DNA from: Morella rubra
Lineage: Eukaryota > Streptophyta > Magnoliopsida > Fagales > Myricaceae
Direction of reading: 5' to 3'
Length of the DNA: 64,000 bases
Assembly: GCA_003952965.2 (NCBI GenBank)
Contig: CM025856.1
Span: forward strand, 13,710,489-13,774,488
Below the pieces are notes generated by a model, which worked only from the letters and a program-made list of their open reading frames with translations, was not told where the DNA came from and did not search any database. Positions 34,475 to 45,905 of the stretch are shown piece by piece. Each line of letters begins with the position of its first letter. The first letter of the stretch is position 1. A program made the translations under genes and the position numbers.

Positions 34475-34486
34475 TAGATTCCAGTC

Positions 34487-35242
34487 GTGAGGGAATTTCT
34501 AGATGTTTTTCCTGAAGATTTCAAAGGATTGCCCCTAGATCGTGAGATCGAATTTTCTATTGATCTACTCCCAGGAACAGTACCAGTCTCTAAGGCACCT
34601 TATAGGATAGCACCGTCGGAGTTGTTAGAACTTAAGGAGCAACTACAAGAACTGTTAGACAAGGGTTTCATAAGACCCAGTGTGTCACCTTGGGGAGCAC
34701 CGGTTTTATTTGTGAAGAAAAAGGATGGATCATTACGGATGTGCATTGATTACCAAGAACTTAATCTAGTCACGATTAAGAATAGATATCCATTACCATG
34801 TATCGACGATCTTTTTGATCAGTTACAAGGAGCTCAAGTCTTTTCTAAGATTGATATTCGTTTTGGTTATCACCAATTGAAGATTAAGGTAGAGGATATT
34901 TCGAAAACTGCATTTTGAACTTGGTATGGCCATTATGAGTTTTTAGTGATGCCATTTGGATTGACCAACACATCAGTTGCATTCATGGATATGATGAATA
35001 GAGATCTTTATGAGTATTTAGATCAGTTTATTGTGGTCTTCATCGACGACATCCTAATTTATTCTAAGAATAAGGAGGAGCATGAAAATCATTTGAGGTT
35101 AGCATTGCAAGTATTAAGAGAGAAGAAGTTGTATGCTAAACTCAAAAAGTGCGAGTTTTGGTTGGAGAAAATTGCGTTCTTGGATCATCTCATCTCGAAG
35201 GAGGGCATTTCTGTAGATCCAAGCAAAGTGGAGCAGTTGTGA
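34487..35242 (+). pseudogene. Chromovirus reverse transcriptase, two stops
   Basis: Nearly complete RT domain. The first part (34487-34918) has AELKEQL-type helix residues, [54 protein letters not shown] and the motif A region [11 protein letters not shown] (Leu/Ser of KIDLRSGYHQ changed). After a TGA at 34916-34918 it continues with [17 protein letters not shown] and the catalytic [10 protein letters not shown] box (about 35041-35070). A second TGA falls at 35240-35242. Catalytic aspartates are kept, but the reading frame is broken. Confidence 0.88.
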
Positions 35243-35343
35243 ATTGGCCAACACCAACCAACGTTCATGAAATAAGGAGCTTTTTAGGTCTTGCAGGATA
35301 TTATTGAAGATTTGTAGAGGGTTTTTCGAAGATATCAGTTTCG

Positions 35344-35850
35344 TTGACAGCACTAACACGGAAGAATATTAAATTTGAATGGACGGAAGCTTGTGAACAG
35401 AGTTTTCAAGAACTAAAACGAAGACTTGTAACTGCACCAGTGTTAACTATTCCATCTCAAAGTGGAGGCTTTGTGATCTTTAGTTACGCATCACGGAAGG
35501 GTTTGAGTTGTGTGTTGATGCAGAATGGAAACGTTGTTGCGTATGCGTCTTGACAGCTGAAGGGTTATGAGCAGAATTACCCTACCCATGATTTGGAATT
35601 AGCAGCAGTAGTTTTTGCTTTGAAGATTTGGAGGCATTATCTTTATGGAGAGCAGTGTGAGATATTTATTGATCACAAGAGCCTTAGAAAGAGTTGAATA
35701 TGAGGCAAAGAAGATGGTTGAAACTAATCAAAGATTATGATTGCATGATTAATTACCACCTGGGAAAGGCTAATGTAATAGCAGACGCATTGAGTAGAAA
35801 ATCATCTGGAGTTTCAATGTCCGCTTTGGTTAGTCAGCATCATATCAGAA
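35344..35850 (+). pseudogene. Chromovirus RNase H remnant
   Basis: Reads FEWTEACEQSFQELKRRL, VLTIPSQSGGFVIFSYASRK (Asp of the usual YxDAS replaced), LSCVLMQNGNVVAYAS, stop TGA, then [26 protein letters not shown], a deletion removing the KYLFTQ-like residues, and [16 protein letters not shown]. Missing catalytic residue and deletion make it inactive. Confidence 0.82.
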
Positions 35851-36026
35851 TGGACCTGGACAGATCAAGGATTGAGGTTGCCAAAGATGATCATAGAGTT
35901 CTTTTGGCAAGTATGGTGATTCAATCAACTTTGGTGGAAAGAATTAAGGAAGCTCAGTTGCTTGATGCAGGGTTGATGAAGCTCATAATAGAGGTCTAGA
36001 ATGGGTCAAAGTAAAAATTCAACATA

Positions 36027-36780
36027 TTGGAGGATGATATATTAAGATATCGAAATCATCTATGTGTGCCTAATGATGAGAATATTAAAAGGGTTATTTT
36101 GAAAGAAGCTCATCGCTATCTTTTTACTGTTCATTTGGGAAGCACTAAAATGTATCAGGATTTAAGGGAGTCTTTTTGGTGGAACAATATGAAGAGGGGG
36201 ATAGCCAAATTTGTGAAGCAATGTATAACATGTCAGCAAGTGAAGGTAGAAAATCAAAGACTAGCAGGACCATTGTAGCCATTATAGATCTGGAGTCGAA
36301 ATGGGAGCACATCTCAATGGATTTTGTTTCAGGTTTACCTCGAGCACCGATTGGGCAGGATTCAATTTGGGTAGTTATTAATCGACTGACAAAGACCGCT
36401 CATTTTATTCCAGTCAAAGTTAGTCATTCCATGGAAAGGTTAACAGAATTATATGTTTAGGATATTGTTCGTTTGCATGGGGTGCCAGTGTCTATAGTTT
36501 TAGATAGAGATCCACATTATACTTCAAAGTTTTGGAGGAGTTTGCAGAAGGCTATGGGATTTGAATTAATTTTTAGTACAGCTTACCACCCTCAAACAGA
36601 TGGTCAGACGGAAAGGACCATTCAAATTTTGGAAGACATTTTGCAAGCTTGCGTGCTTGAATTTAAGGGAAGTTGGATTAAGTATATACCTCTAATAGAG
36701 TTTGCTTGTAATAATAGTTATCAAGCAAGTATTGGGATGGCACCATACGAGGCATTATATGGAAGAAGATGTTGATCTCC
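36027..36780 (+). pseudogene. Chromovirus integrase remnant
   Basis: The zinc finger (AHRYLFTVHLGSTKMYQDL ... CITCQQVK) is followed, in another frame, by the core: WEHISMDFVSGLPRAP, WVVINRLTKTAHF, HGVPVSIVLDRDPHYTSKFW and YHPQTDGQTERTIQILED. The first core Asp is Asn (VINR for VVDR); the second Asp and the Glu remain. Stops interrupt at 36276, 36458 and 36773. Confidence 0.85.
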
Positions 36781-37129
36781 TTTGTATTGGGATGAAGTAG
36801 GTGACGGAGGATTTTAGGTCTAGAGATAATTCAAACAATGGTAGAGAAACTTGATTTGATACGTGAAAGACTAAAGGTTGCTCAAAGTAGACAGAAGTGT
36901 TATGTTGACAATCGTCGGTGAGAACTTGAATTTGAAGTGTGTGATAAGGTTTTCTTGAAGGTAGCTCTTTAAAAGGGGTAATGCGATTTGGGAAGAAGGG
37001 AAAATTGAGTTCATGATATGTTGGTCCTTTTGAGGTACTTGATCGGATCGGTCTAGTGGCATACAGGGTTGCATTACCACTAAGTCTTTCGGGATGCATG
37101 ATGTATTCCATGTGTCTTTATTGTAGAAA

Positions 37130-37360
37130 TATATTCCCGACCCTACTCATGTCATTGATTACGAAATCCTTAAGGATTAGGAGAACTTGACTTACGTGGA
37201 GAAGCCTATACGGATCTTGGACACAAAGGAGCACGAATTACGTACAAAGAAAATTCCCCTAGTAAAAGTGTTGTGGAACAATCATTCTGGAGAGGAAGTT
37301 TTGTGGAAACTTGAGGAAGAAATACGATCTAAGTATCCGCATTTATTTGAAGATTGAGGT
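37130..37360 (+). pseudogene. Chromodomain-like C terminus of pol
   Basis: Frame gives PTHVIDYEILKD, then YVEKPIRILDTKEHELRTKK, IPLVKVLWNNHSGEEVLWKL and EIRSKYPHLFED. The IPLVKVLWNNH...E..W..E segment is the diagnostic C-terminal module of Tekay/Del chromoviruses, thought to direct integration toward marked chromatin. Confidence 0.8.
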
Positions 37361-37444
37361 TGGAAGCCAAATTTTCAAGTCAATAAGTTAGAAGTACGTT
37401 TCACTTAGCAAATTCCGAGGACGGAATTTTTTTAAAGGGAAGAA

Positions 37445-39769
37445 TGTAACACCTGAGATCTATTTTAAAATTATTTAAATTTGAAATTTAATATTGGAAA
37501 TGTCTTTTAAAAAAAAATTGAAATGTCTTCTTTAAATTTGAAATTTGAGTTTAAGTCATTTAAAATAGTTGAATTTTTTTTTTAATCTTTGACTTAGTCA
37601 GACCTTTTTAAAATTTTAAAGATTTATGATTTTTTTTTTTAAATTAAAAGTTTTAGAGTTTTAAAGGGAGTCTATTACTAGTGTGCATCTATATATAGAT
37701 TTACATAATGGTTTTAATTTTTTTACACACCACACTTTTATGCCAACAAGAGGAAAAAGTAGGGTTTTCTTGCTTTCAACAATCTAGACGAATTTTCTTA
37801 AAGCAAATTCAGGTATTTCGAATTTCTTGATTTTTTTTTATTTGTATTCTTTTATGAGAGATCAAACCATAGGGTGTCTAGATCTGGCCCTAATTATTTC
37901 AAGATTTTCGAAATAGTTTTAATGGGTTTCTTGGAGTAATTAAAATTTGGGTTCAAGATTTGTTCAGGAAATTCAGGTTCTTGGTCTGAGTAGTAGATCG
38001 AATTATTTTTGAATAGCCAATCCTAGAAGTTTAAAAATTATGAGTTTTAGATATTTCGTACTAGACATCTGCAGGAGGATTGAGTTAAAGTTTTGTAATT
38101 TTTGGAGATGTATTGGTATGGTTTTGAAAATCCAGAATTTAGGCTTAGAGAAATCGGAATTGCTGAGAAAGATCTTGTGATACAGATTGGAGTTTTGAGC
38201 CTGATGACATAGCTAGGCTTCAAATTTCTATATAAAATTTTATAGGTATCTTTAAAACACATATTTGAGTCTGTGGTTTAAAGTTTGAGATTTTGGGATA
38301 TCGGAATAGATCTTATGAATTTTGGAAGTGATGAGTACTGAATTATTCAGGGTATAGTTTGACTCCGTAAATAGAGGTGAATTTCGATTTTGTTGACTGA
38401 GTTATACAAGGAATCTGGATATAAACTTTTACAGGTGTATAGTTAACATCTTAGGGAAGAACATATTTTAATTTGGGAAATTTAGGGAACCCGAGATAGG
38501 TTAGTTATATTTAGAATCTGATCAGTGCATTTCGGATTTAATCCTCTCAGGCAGATTTAGAGTTTCAATTGTGTTTACCGTTTGGGTGTATTATAATGCG
38601 TTAAATTTTTTATTTATAGGTGTTAAGTCAGAGGCATTTTTGCTTGAGGATCTATGTAAGCGGGGTTATTATGCTAGATTTTCTAAAAGACCGAGGTGAT
38701 ATTTGAAAATTGCATGTTTTTATTGAAAACCCTAAGAGTTTTATGTGCATTACTTTATGATAAAATTGTTAAAGATTATTGCATGAAATATGTAAACATG
38801 AGCCTATTTTTATGTCCAATGATATTTCATGATGTTTTCAATGTTTAAAACAAAGCTTTTTGATATTTATTGTTATTCAAGATTTGTGCATGATATTTCA
38901 TGAAAAGAAGAGAAAGATACAAAGTTTAAAGTGATGTTTATCGTATGATATGTTATATATGTATTTTCAAACCCTGAGGCCCAGAGTTACAGAGACAGCG
39001 CATTGGTACCAATTGCAACCTATTGAGTGCACCCATTTTGGAAACGGAGTGGTTTATTTTGTAGATTCTTACTGAGTGCACACTTGGACATGGCCAAGCC
39101 TTAGTAAGGAAGAATTCTAAATAGTATTGGCTTAGTTTGGCTGATTTCCAAACTAGGTAGCAACTGCACAATCCTGTCATGGGGGTAAACGTGACCCACA
39201 GTTATTGCCAAAGGGATTTTCTTATATAGATAAAACTTATTTTCTATAGTATTATGTTATATAGATAAAATTGTTTTATTGATAAAGATATTTTCTATAG
39301 TATTATATTATATAGATAAAAGTGTTTTATAGATAAAGATGTTTTATTGAAAATGCAAAAATAGCTTTCATCAATTTAGAAAAAATTTAAATATTTAGTC
39401 TCTTACTGTTATAGTGTGGCTCATGGGATACACACTAGCATAATGATCTTGCTTACTGAGTTGTCGAACTCACCCACCATTGTTTTCTTTATTTTCAGAT
39501 GTTGATCAAGAGCGTGTCGATAGCCAGGATTAGATGGCACGTGGGGGTAGCTGAGAGATTATTAGAATAAATGCTTGACTCTAGTTTGAGTCTAATTATA
39601 TTTAGATTTGTCTTTGCGTTCTGGAAGAGTTTTTAAGTTTTATTATGAGAGACTTATTGAAGTTTTTAAATAAAGTTTATTCTGCATTTTTTAGATATAT
39701 TTTTTCATACAAAATTTTATTTGTTTATATTTTGTAAGTCACCCGCTAGCCTTGGTTTGGGGTGTGACA
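37445..39769 (+). repeat. Chromovirus 3' LTR
   Basis: TGTAACACCTGAGATC...GGGGTGTGACA, 2325 bp, preceded by the purine tract at 37433-37444. It retains segments lost from the 5' LTR (about 37910-38105 and short pieces near 38970 and 39085). Confidence 0.92.
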
Positions 39770-39774
39770 TTTTT

Positions 39775-40853
39775 CCGATGAAAGGTGCGATAACTAAGGC
39801 CCAGGAAAGGCGTTGGCCTTCACGGATCACTTTGGTGGAGCACGACTGGGATATTCTTCGGCATCTACCCCTTCAGGACAGATTGAAACTTTTTTTGGTG
39901 GAAGGTTGCCTTGCTACGATTCCAGTTAGAGCCCCTCCTTTCCTATTGGTGGTTCTTGAAATTTCACCCGATATGTTTTGTAGCAGATGTGGAGATCAGT
40001 TTGAAACTATCCTGCATGTCATAAGGGATTGTGTTGCCCGTATGTTATGGCGTCTCTCTATCTGACCTCTAGATGTTACATGCATCTCGGCCTTATCCCC
40101 AGCATAGGATTCATCATATCCTTAACGCATAGTCCTCTTTCGAAATTCGGAGCAGCTCTGTTCCCTCTTTCATTTTGAATGCGCCCTTATGATGGATACA
40201 TTATAGTTCTTTCGATACAAAACTTTGCATGAAAGTCACCCGATTGTGTTGGATGAACTTAAAGCCTTTCTGTTTCGTTGTTTCTTTAAGCACTATCAAG
40301 CTCCTTGGTTGTTTGTCCTCCCTTCTTTTGCTTCTAGTCGGTTCCCTCCGAACCCTGGTTTTCTGAAGATCAACTTTGGCGTAGCAATATGTCATTCGGA
40401 ATCGTACATAGCAGTCTCAGTTCGAGACTCTTCTAGCTCTCTCTGTACTTGTACATGGAGCGTATTCGTGCTATGGACCCTTTATTAGGCGAGGTTGTAG
40501 CTGCTGGTCGTGCAATGGAAATGGCTCTCCTTTGCAAGTGGACGCATGGCGTGTTCGAAACGGACTCTAAGTTGTTGGCTTCTGATATTCTCAACAATTC
40601 GATTCCTCCCTGCTGAAAAATTGAAGACCTTGTGCTATCTCTTCGGAACGAATTCAAGGCCCAATCTGCATGGTCTCTCCACTAGGTGACTAGGAGGCTC
40701 AATCAATAGGCCCATCTGTTAGCACAATGGGCAGCCCGTTTCTAGCTTTCCGGTTTCTTTAATGTGCTTACTATTCCTCTTAGTATTTTGCAGTGTGATG
40801 ACAACTCTTCTCTATAATTTTCAATGAAAGAGTTTGTTTCCTGAAAAAAAGAA
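39775..40853 (+). mobile_element. L1-like LINE, right part: zf-RVT and RNase H
   Basis: Continuation of the LINE interrupted at 31140. It gives FPMKGAITKAQERR, LPLQDRLKLFLVEGCLATIP, MFCSRCGDQFETILHVIRDC (zf-RVT), and then RNase H-like pieces: NPGFLKINFGVAICHSESYI, VRDSSSSL, GEVVAAGRAMEMALLC, HGVFETDSKLLASDI (with the conserved Asp), and VTRRLNQ...AHLLAQWAA. Frameshifts and stops are common. An A-rich tail (CTGAAAAAAAG) lies at about 40841-40850. RNase H at the end of ORF2 is known for plant L1 subfamilies. Confidence 0.75.
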
Positions 40854-41777
40854 ACTATCTTTAACTTTGGGGCAATTTGGAAATAAATTAAGCGGTAATT
40901 TGGTGAGTTGCCAAGGATCGTAGTTTTAGGGAAAATTGCAAATTAGGTAATAGTTTAGAAGGGTAAAGTGTTAACGTTTCCTAAATTTAAATGTCTCTTG
41001 ATAGTAATTAATGCCTTACCTATTTGTTTTCCCAGTTTTTGTTCATTTTTCATATTTCTTTAACTGTTGTACTAGTATAAGAGAGACCAGCATATTTCTA
41101 TTACATTTTTAAAGATTTAAGTAGCAATCTAATCAACGATTTCAATGTGCGAACAATCTTAGAGCATATTAATATTCAGAAGTGCACCACTCAAGGCATT
41201 AGCTGAACAATCCGAGAGCATTTCAACAATTATAGACAAATTCCTTATGGTTGTACAAGTCTAGGATGTTGTAGATTGTCAAATGAAATATAAGCAAGAA
41301 CTCACATAGTCATAATGTCTTTCACTGAAAATGGTGGCAGTTTCAAGAAGCAATAGTAGAAAAGGGAACCATCGATGATAACCGAGTGCAAAACAAGGAA
41401 TCAAATTATGGTTGGGGCCACAAACTGTACAGAGAAAAGGCAAATTCCAACTATAGCTATTGCTTACTGATGACCTTCAGCTTCTTTAGAATCCTGAACC
41501 ATGCTTGTCAGAAACCACAGATAATCAATTTTAGAACAAATGACATCCAAAATCTTCAAGAAAGCTTTTCATGACAGAATCATAGAAAACAAAGTGTAAT
41601 TTCTATCTTTTCTTCAAGCCACAATCCCACAGACATGAAAGAATCATAGAAAAAAAATGTATTTATTGAGTGTGTATTTAATGGTGCATGTGTTTATTGA
41701 TTCATGCAAGAAAAACATAATTATAGTGTTATGATGTACTTACCCATTCTCTGGATAGCAATTGCATGGTTGTATCC
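40854..41777. other. Spacer between LINE and NLR gene
   Basis: AT-rich, probably including the 3' UTR of the minus-strand resistance gene. Nothing else recognised. Confidence 0.45.
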
Positions 41778-42035
41778 CTATTTTTCCTGCCAAAGCAAAT
41801 GTAGAGCAGAATTCAGGTCATCTTTCCAATACCATTCATCTTCTTTTGTCACTTTCACTCTTTGTAGCTTTGGTGTGCTTAAGACTCCATCATAGAAAAC
41901 CTTTAGCTTGGGGCATTGCCTAATAATCACTTCTTTCAATGATGGAAATTTGAAGGCAGAACTTCCCAGGCAAAATTTTGTTAGATTTTCCAAGCAATCT
42001 AGTTCTAAACATGTCAATTTGGGAAAAGTAATCAC
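41778..42035 (-). CDS. NLR terminal LRR exon
   Basis: Reads VITFPKLTCLELDCLENLTK, FKFPSLKEVIIRQCPKLKVF, TPKLQRVKVTKEDEWYWKDD, ALHLLWQEK and a stop, the typical end of RPS2/At4g27190-like proteins. Confidence 0.7.
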   Translation of the reverse strand: MITFPKLTCLELDCLENLTKFCLGSSAFKFPSLKEVIIRQCPKLKVFYDGVLSTPKLQRVKVTKEDEWYWKDDLNSALHLLWQEK

Positions 42036-42353
42036 CTCATTGCACCAGACTTTTGGCCGTTGAAGATGTAACCAAATTGATCAATTCAAGACATTTTAGT
42101 ATCTCCAGAATTTTTAAATTTTGGCATGATACTGGGGATGACACTAACTTCTTCAATTCTTCACACTCTGACACTTCTAAAGTTTCCAGAACATGAAAAG
42201 CTGGGCATGGTAATTGAGTATCTTCTTTCTAAATTTGTGTCAGGAGAGATTGTTTAGACAACTTTAGTTTTCTTAATCGTGGGATTATCTGAGCATGTTT
42301 TTCTCCACTGGCAAGTTCTTCATTTAGAAATATCTTGTCCCAACAACTTCCAA

Positions 42354-42596
42354 TCAAAACAAGGTTCTCCAGATTGTGTAGTCTAATGAGGAAATTCCAA
42401 GGAAAACCGCTGATTGATTAAGAGTGCAGGTTAGCTTAAGAACTTTTAATTTGCAAAATCGCTCTTCCAAAATGTGGCCAAGCCATATATACTGATAATC
42501 CTCCAATGTTAAAACCTCCAAGTTTGGGAACGTTGCCTGTAAGCAAATCAAAGCATCAAACAAAAGAGCGTTGGAGTTAATATTAGATTCCTTCAA
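42354..42596 (-). CDS. NLR distal LRR exon
   Basis: Open stretch with FPNLEVLTLEDYQYIWLGHI, LEERFCKLKVLKLTCTLNQS. It matches the FPNLE(K)LxL...L...F.xLKxLxL pattern that follows the previous exon in relatives. Following sequence to about 42060 continues as LRR in other frames (for example near 42120-42180), so the gene is broken here too. Confidence 0.55.
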   Translation of the reverse strand: MKESNINSNALLFDALICLQATFPNLEVLTLEDYQYIWLGHILEERFCKLKVLKLTCTLNQSAVFLGISSLDYTIWRTLF

Positions 42597-43510
42597 AAGT
42601 TAGGGTTAATTCATCAAATTTATCGTGGAGACAAATGAAAAAATTAGGTGAATCAACGCGAAATGGTGGTAAGAACATACTCTCAACAAGTTCTAGGACT
42701 ATGTCTTTTAGAAATAGATGAAGAGGAAACCTAAAGACAAACACTCAAGAGAGTTCTTGTGGCATTAAAAAAATTCTTATAACATTTGACCACGTTTGGC
42801 AACCAAAAAAGTTTTTATTTTTTTAGAAAAAAATTTAAATTTTGAAAGTTTTGATGGTCAAATAATAAAATCCCAAAGTTTTGGTCAACAATTTTTTATC
42901 CTTGTCAAATCAAATAATCTCTCTACGGGCTTTTTTACAAACTCCAATATATTTTAATAAAAGAAACTCTATTAAATTATCTCTCTCCGTACCTTTTCAC
43001 AAACTTTAACAATTTTCTTTATAAAAAAAACTCTCTTACATATTTTTTCACAAACTCTAATAAAAATGATTCTCCAATCAAACATACTTCAAATTTTCTA
43101 CCAATTTTTTTTTTTATAAATTCACATAAAAATCAATAACATTTACTCTACACCCAATAAAAAAATTTAATTACCAGAAAAGATTTTTTTTTTCTATTTT
43201 TTGAACATCCAAACATAAGTGAAGTTAGTTCAATCCAATGCTTGAGAAAGAGAGAGGCCATGCCACATTTCCTAGGGAGTTGATTTCTCTTCCTTTATTA
43301 TTATTAACATTATAGCATTATCTATTTCTCTTCCCGTTAGGAGCAATAATATTGCGGACACCTCGAGAGAATAATTAAGGTTCTTACCTCGTCAACCAAG
43401 AAAAGAGGTTGTTTATTGGGGATATCAAGTTAGCTTTCTTGAAATGTCTCTTGAATGCTTGATAGCTCAGAAGCAAATGTCTCTACTTTTTCGCATCGAT
43501 TCACCAATAT

Positions 43511-43849
43511 TTATTTCAGCTTTGGCCATTTTGAAGAATGCACCCCTGGGTAAAACCACTTTAATCTTGGTAGGCTAATGAGATGCAGGATAGTCACTTG
43601 AGGGAACACAAACCTAGCTATTCCTTCTGCTCCTCCTTCCCCTGCAACAAGCTCCTCCACCCCACAATTTACTATCCGAAGTTCCTCCAATTGCAGGAGA
43701 AATCTTGCCACTAAGGCTGAAAATATGTTCCTAAGATTTTTGCAAGATTTAACAAATATAGACTTGAGATTGCAAAACTGAAATTGTTTAAGTATAATTG
43801 GCATCATTTCCATGGTCAAAATAGTTATTTTATAAATGTAATTTTTCAA
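43511..43849 (-). CDS. NLR distal LRR exon
   Basis: Contains LKSIFVKSCKNLRNIFSALV, LEELRIVNCGVEELVAGEGG, and VTILHLISLPRLKWFYPGVH, the characteristic terminal LRR pattern of this subfamily. The true exon is shorter than the open frame on its 5' side; splice borders are not fixed. It is part of the damaged NLR gene. Confidence 0.6.
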   Translation of the reverse strand: MKNYIYKITILTMEMMPIILKQFQFCNLKSIFVKSCKNLRNIFSALVARFLLQLEELRIVNCGVEELVAGEGGAEGIARFVFPQVTILHLISLPRLKWFYPGVHSSKWPKLK

Positions 43850-43856
43850 TTTATAT

Positions 43857-44670
43857 TGTATGTGGCAACTTGATTAATTTGGGAGGACGTGGAGATCAAT
43901 AAAAGGTACTAGAAGCAATTGGAAGGTTGCTGATAACGTTTGGAACGTTTGGGAGTGGTTGCTGAACTGTTAGGAGGTTTTTCAGTTTGCAGGGTTAGCC
44001 TAGGGTCAGCCTGGTGTGATTTCTACAGACTTCGAGTTAAACTTCTAGAAATGTGCCAAAACCAAAAAATGACTTCGTTTTACCATTATACCCTTACTAA
44101 AACAGTATACAACCCTTTCCCTAAGCCTTTTCGTGAAAAATACGTACGACTGAATATTCTTGCTCCCAAAATCCTCTATATACGTAAATACTCTGTCTGT
44201 CTGTCTGTCTCTCTCCTTGTGCAAAAATCGATTTGTTCATACACTATTGTGAAAAGTCTGATTTCTTCCCTCTGGTGAAAGGTTGTGAGTGTGTACGATT
44301 GCTGATTGAAGAGCTATCCATCCCACTCGGTTGTTGTCAAGAACAAATCACCAAGATTGGAGAATCTTAAGGGTTTCTCAATATTAATCGCTGCTGAAGG
44401 ATTCAAAAGTGTAAAAGCCAACGAATTTGTTGGTTCCATTGAAGAACAAGACCGAAGTTGCCTGTTGTTGCTTGTGTGCTGGGCACCAACCCAATGAAGA
44501 TTGGGTGACTTTATGAAGAAAAAGGGATTTTGAAGTGAATTGGTTTTCGCTAGATCACCGTGTTATAAAGTCTCGACATTCTTAGTAAAGAAGATTGGTG
44601 TGATCTACACCCAGAGTGTTTTTATTTCTTAGAGGAATTATCCTCGAGAAATTTTCACTTCGTTAACAAA
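43857..44670 (+). mobile_element. Possible LTR-like sequence between NLR exons
   Basis: Starts TGTATGTGGCAACTTG, contains a possible TATA-box region (CTCTATATACG at about 44173) and a (CTGT)n stretch (44193-44209), as seen in the R region of copia LTRs. No PBS or coding region. Its second half forms the left arm of the inverted repeat described next. The identification is tentative. Confidence 0.35.
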
Positions 44671-45072
44671 AATCTTAGTGTCGTTCTGTTGTTGTTGTTC
44701 TTGAAGTGTTTGCTTGTGCTGATCTCGATTTTGATCTCATTACTCACATCTAGGGTGCTAGAAATTAAGGATAATTTCCTCCGAAAAATAAAAACACTTC
44801 AAGTGTAGATCACATCAATCTTCTTCTACTAAGAATGTTGAGACTTTACAATGCGGTGATCTAGCAAAAACCCATTCACTTCAAGATTCCCCTTTCTTCG
44901 TAAAGTCACCCAATCTCCCTTATTGGGTTGGTGCCCAACACGCATGCGACAACTAACAATTCCGGTCTTGTTCTTTAATGGAACCAACGAACTCGTCGGC
45001 TTGTACACCTCTGAGAGAAACCCCTCAAGAATCTCAACACTTGGTGATTAGATCTCAACAGCAACCTTTTAA
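44290..45072. repeat. Large inverted repeat (fold-back), arms of 320-380 bp
   Basis: The left arm (about 44290-44665) and right arm (about 44755-45072) match in inverted orientation over most of their length: TTGGTTCCATT, AGAACAAGACCG, GGGCACCAACCCAAT, GATTGGGTGACTTTA, TTGCTAGATCACCG-like blocks and AAAGTCTC all recur reverse-complemented. The loop is about 90 bp. Arms differ by scattered substitutions and small indels. It lies between LRR exons of the minus-strand NLR gene. Confidence 0.8.
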
Positions 45073-45137
45073 GGACGAACAACCTTCAATCAACGATCTA
45101 TCTCACTGAATCTGCAGCAACTTGGTTCTCCCATATG

Positions 45138-45905
45138 ATTTTCAAGTCATCCAAGAGGGCAATTCTCAATCTTTCCAAACTAGGGAAGCCAATCTGCAGG
45201 GTTCATCATGTGTGTTAATGTGTTATATCTAGCCATAATAACTCACACCATGGAAGATAAGATAGATATAGATAAAAAAAAATGCCAAAATTTCTCTCGT
45301 TTAGAATATAAAAAGCTTGTAACACAGGGTTGAGTGAAATAGATTTACCTCTTCATTGAAGAGAGGTTGCATAACTGCATTAGAGCCCTCCTTTGCATTC
45401 ATTTCATTGGGTTCTTTGTTGCCCGTCAAACATGAACTTACTGATTTGGTTATGAATGTCTTCAATTTTGGGCAGTTTTTTAATTGCAGTTTCTTTAAGC
45501 TCGGAAATTCAATATTACTTCCTTCATAAAATCTTTTTAGGATTGGAAGATTTTTCAGGAACAGGCATTCTAGTTGAGGGAAAAAATTAGGTCTTCCTTC
45601 TCCTAATTCTTTTGAGACTAGGACCTCTTCCAAACACTTACACTCAAGTATGTGAAGATGTTTTAGATACACCATAGCTTTGGCAGTTGAGAATGATAGT
45701 AGATGCTTTGTATTACCAGAGCCCTCCACTTCCAAGAATGACAAATTTTGAAACCACGACATCGCCTGCAAGTTGGTTAATCTGCAACCTATCCTTGCCC
45801 CATGTTCGTTGTACTGTGTCTCTTCCACATCCATCGAGGATAGCTTCAATATTTCCAAGTTGAGGAACACAATAATATTATTTTAGCCCAACGAAAGCAG
45901 AAAAG
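45138..45905. repeat. Direct duplication, copy A (LRR exon unit)
   Basis: 768 bp that matches 46677-47462, from TTTTCAAGTCATCCA to TTTTAGCCCAACGAAA. It contains the LRR exon without acceptor. Confidence 0.85.
45349..45872 (-). pseudogene. Duplicate of the LRR exon without splice acceptor
   Basis: Reads like its sister exon (NLEILKLSSMDVEETQYNEH, RFYEGSNIEFPSLKKLQLKN, MQPLFNEE) and keeps the GAG|GTAAATC donor. On its 5' side the 16 bases that contain the acceptor in the sister (positions 47415-47430) are exactly missing: the flanking bases are otherwise the same in both copies. It is therefore not expected to be spliced in at the homologous site, although its frame is open. Confidence 0.75.

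Larger units (their letters stand above)
31141..39769 (+). mobile_element. Ty3/gypsy chromovirus (Tekay/Del-like), dead, TSD TTTTT
   Basis: Complete structure: 5' LTR 31141-33183, tRNA-Met-type primer site (TGGTATCAAAGC, 33187-33198), gag (about 33380-33990), protease (about 34100-34330), RT (34487-35242), RNase H (35344-35800), integrase (36027-36780), chromodomain-like C terminus (about 37150-37360), purine tract (AAAGGGAAGAA) and 3' LTR 37445-39769. The 5-bp TSD TTTTT is at 31136-31140 and 39770-39774. At least ten in-frame stops and several deletions disable it. Long LTRs and the C-terminal module point to the Tekay/Del clade. It sits inside a LINE. Confidence 0.92.

Noticed and set aside
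44306..44497. 63-codon plus-strand open frame
   Set aside because: It lies in an arm of the inverted repeat and has no family resemblance.
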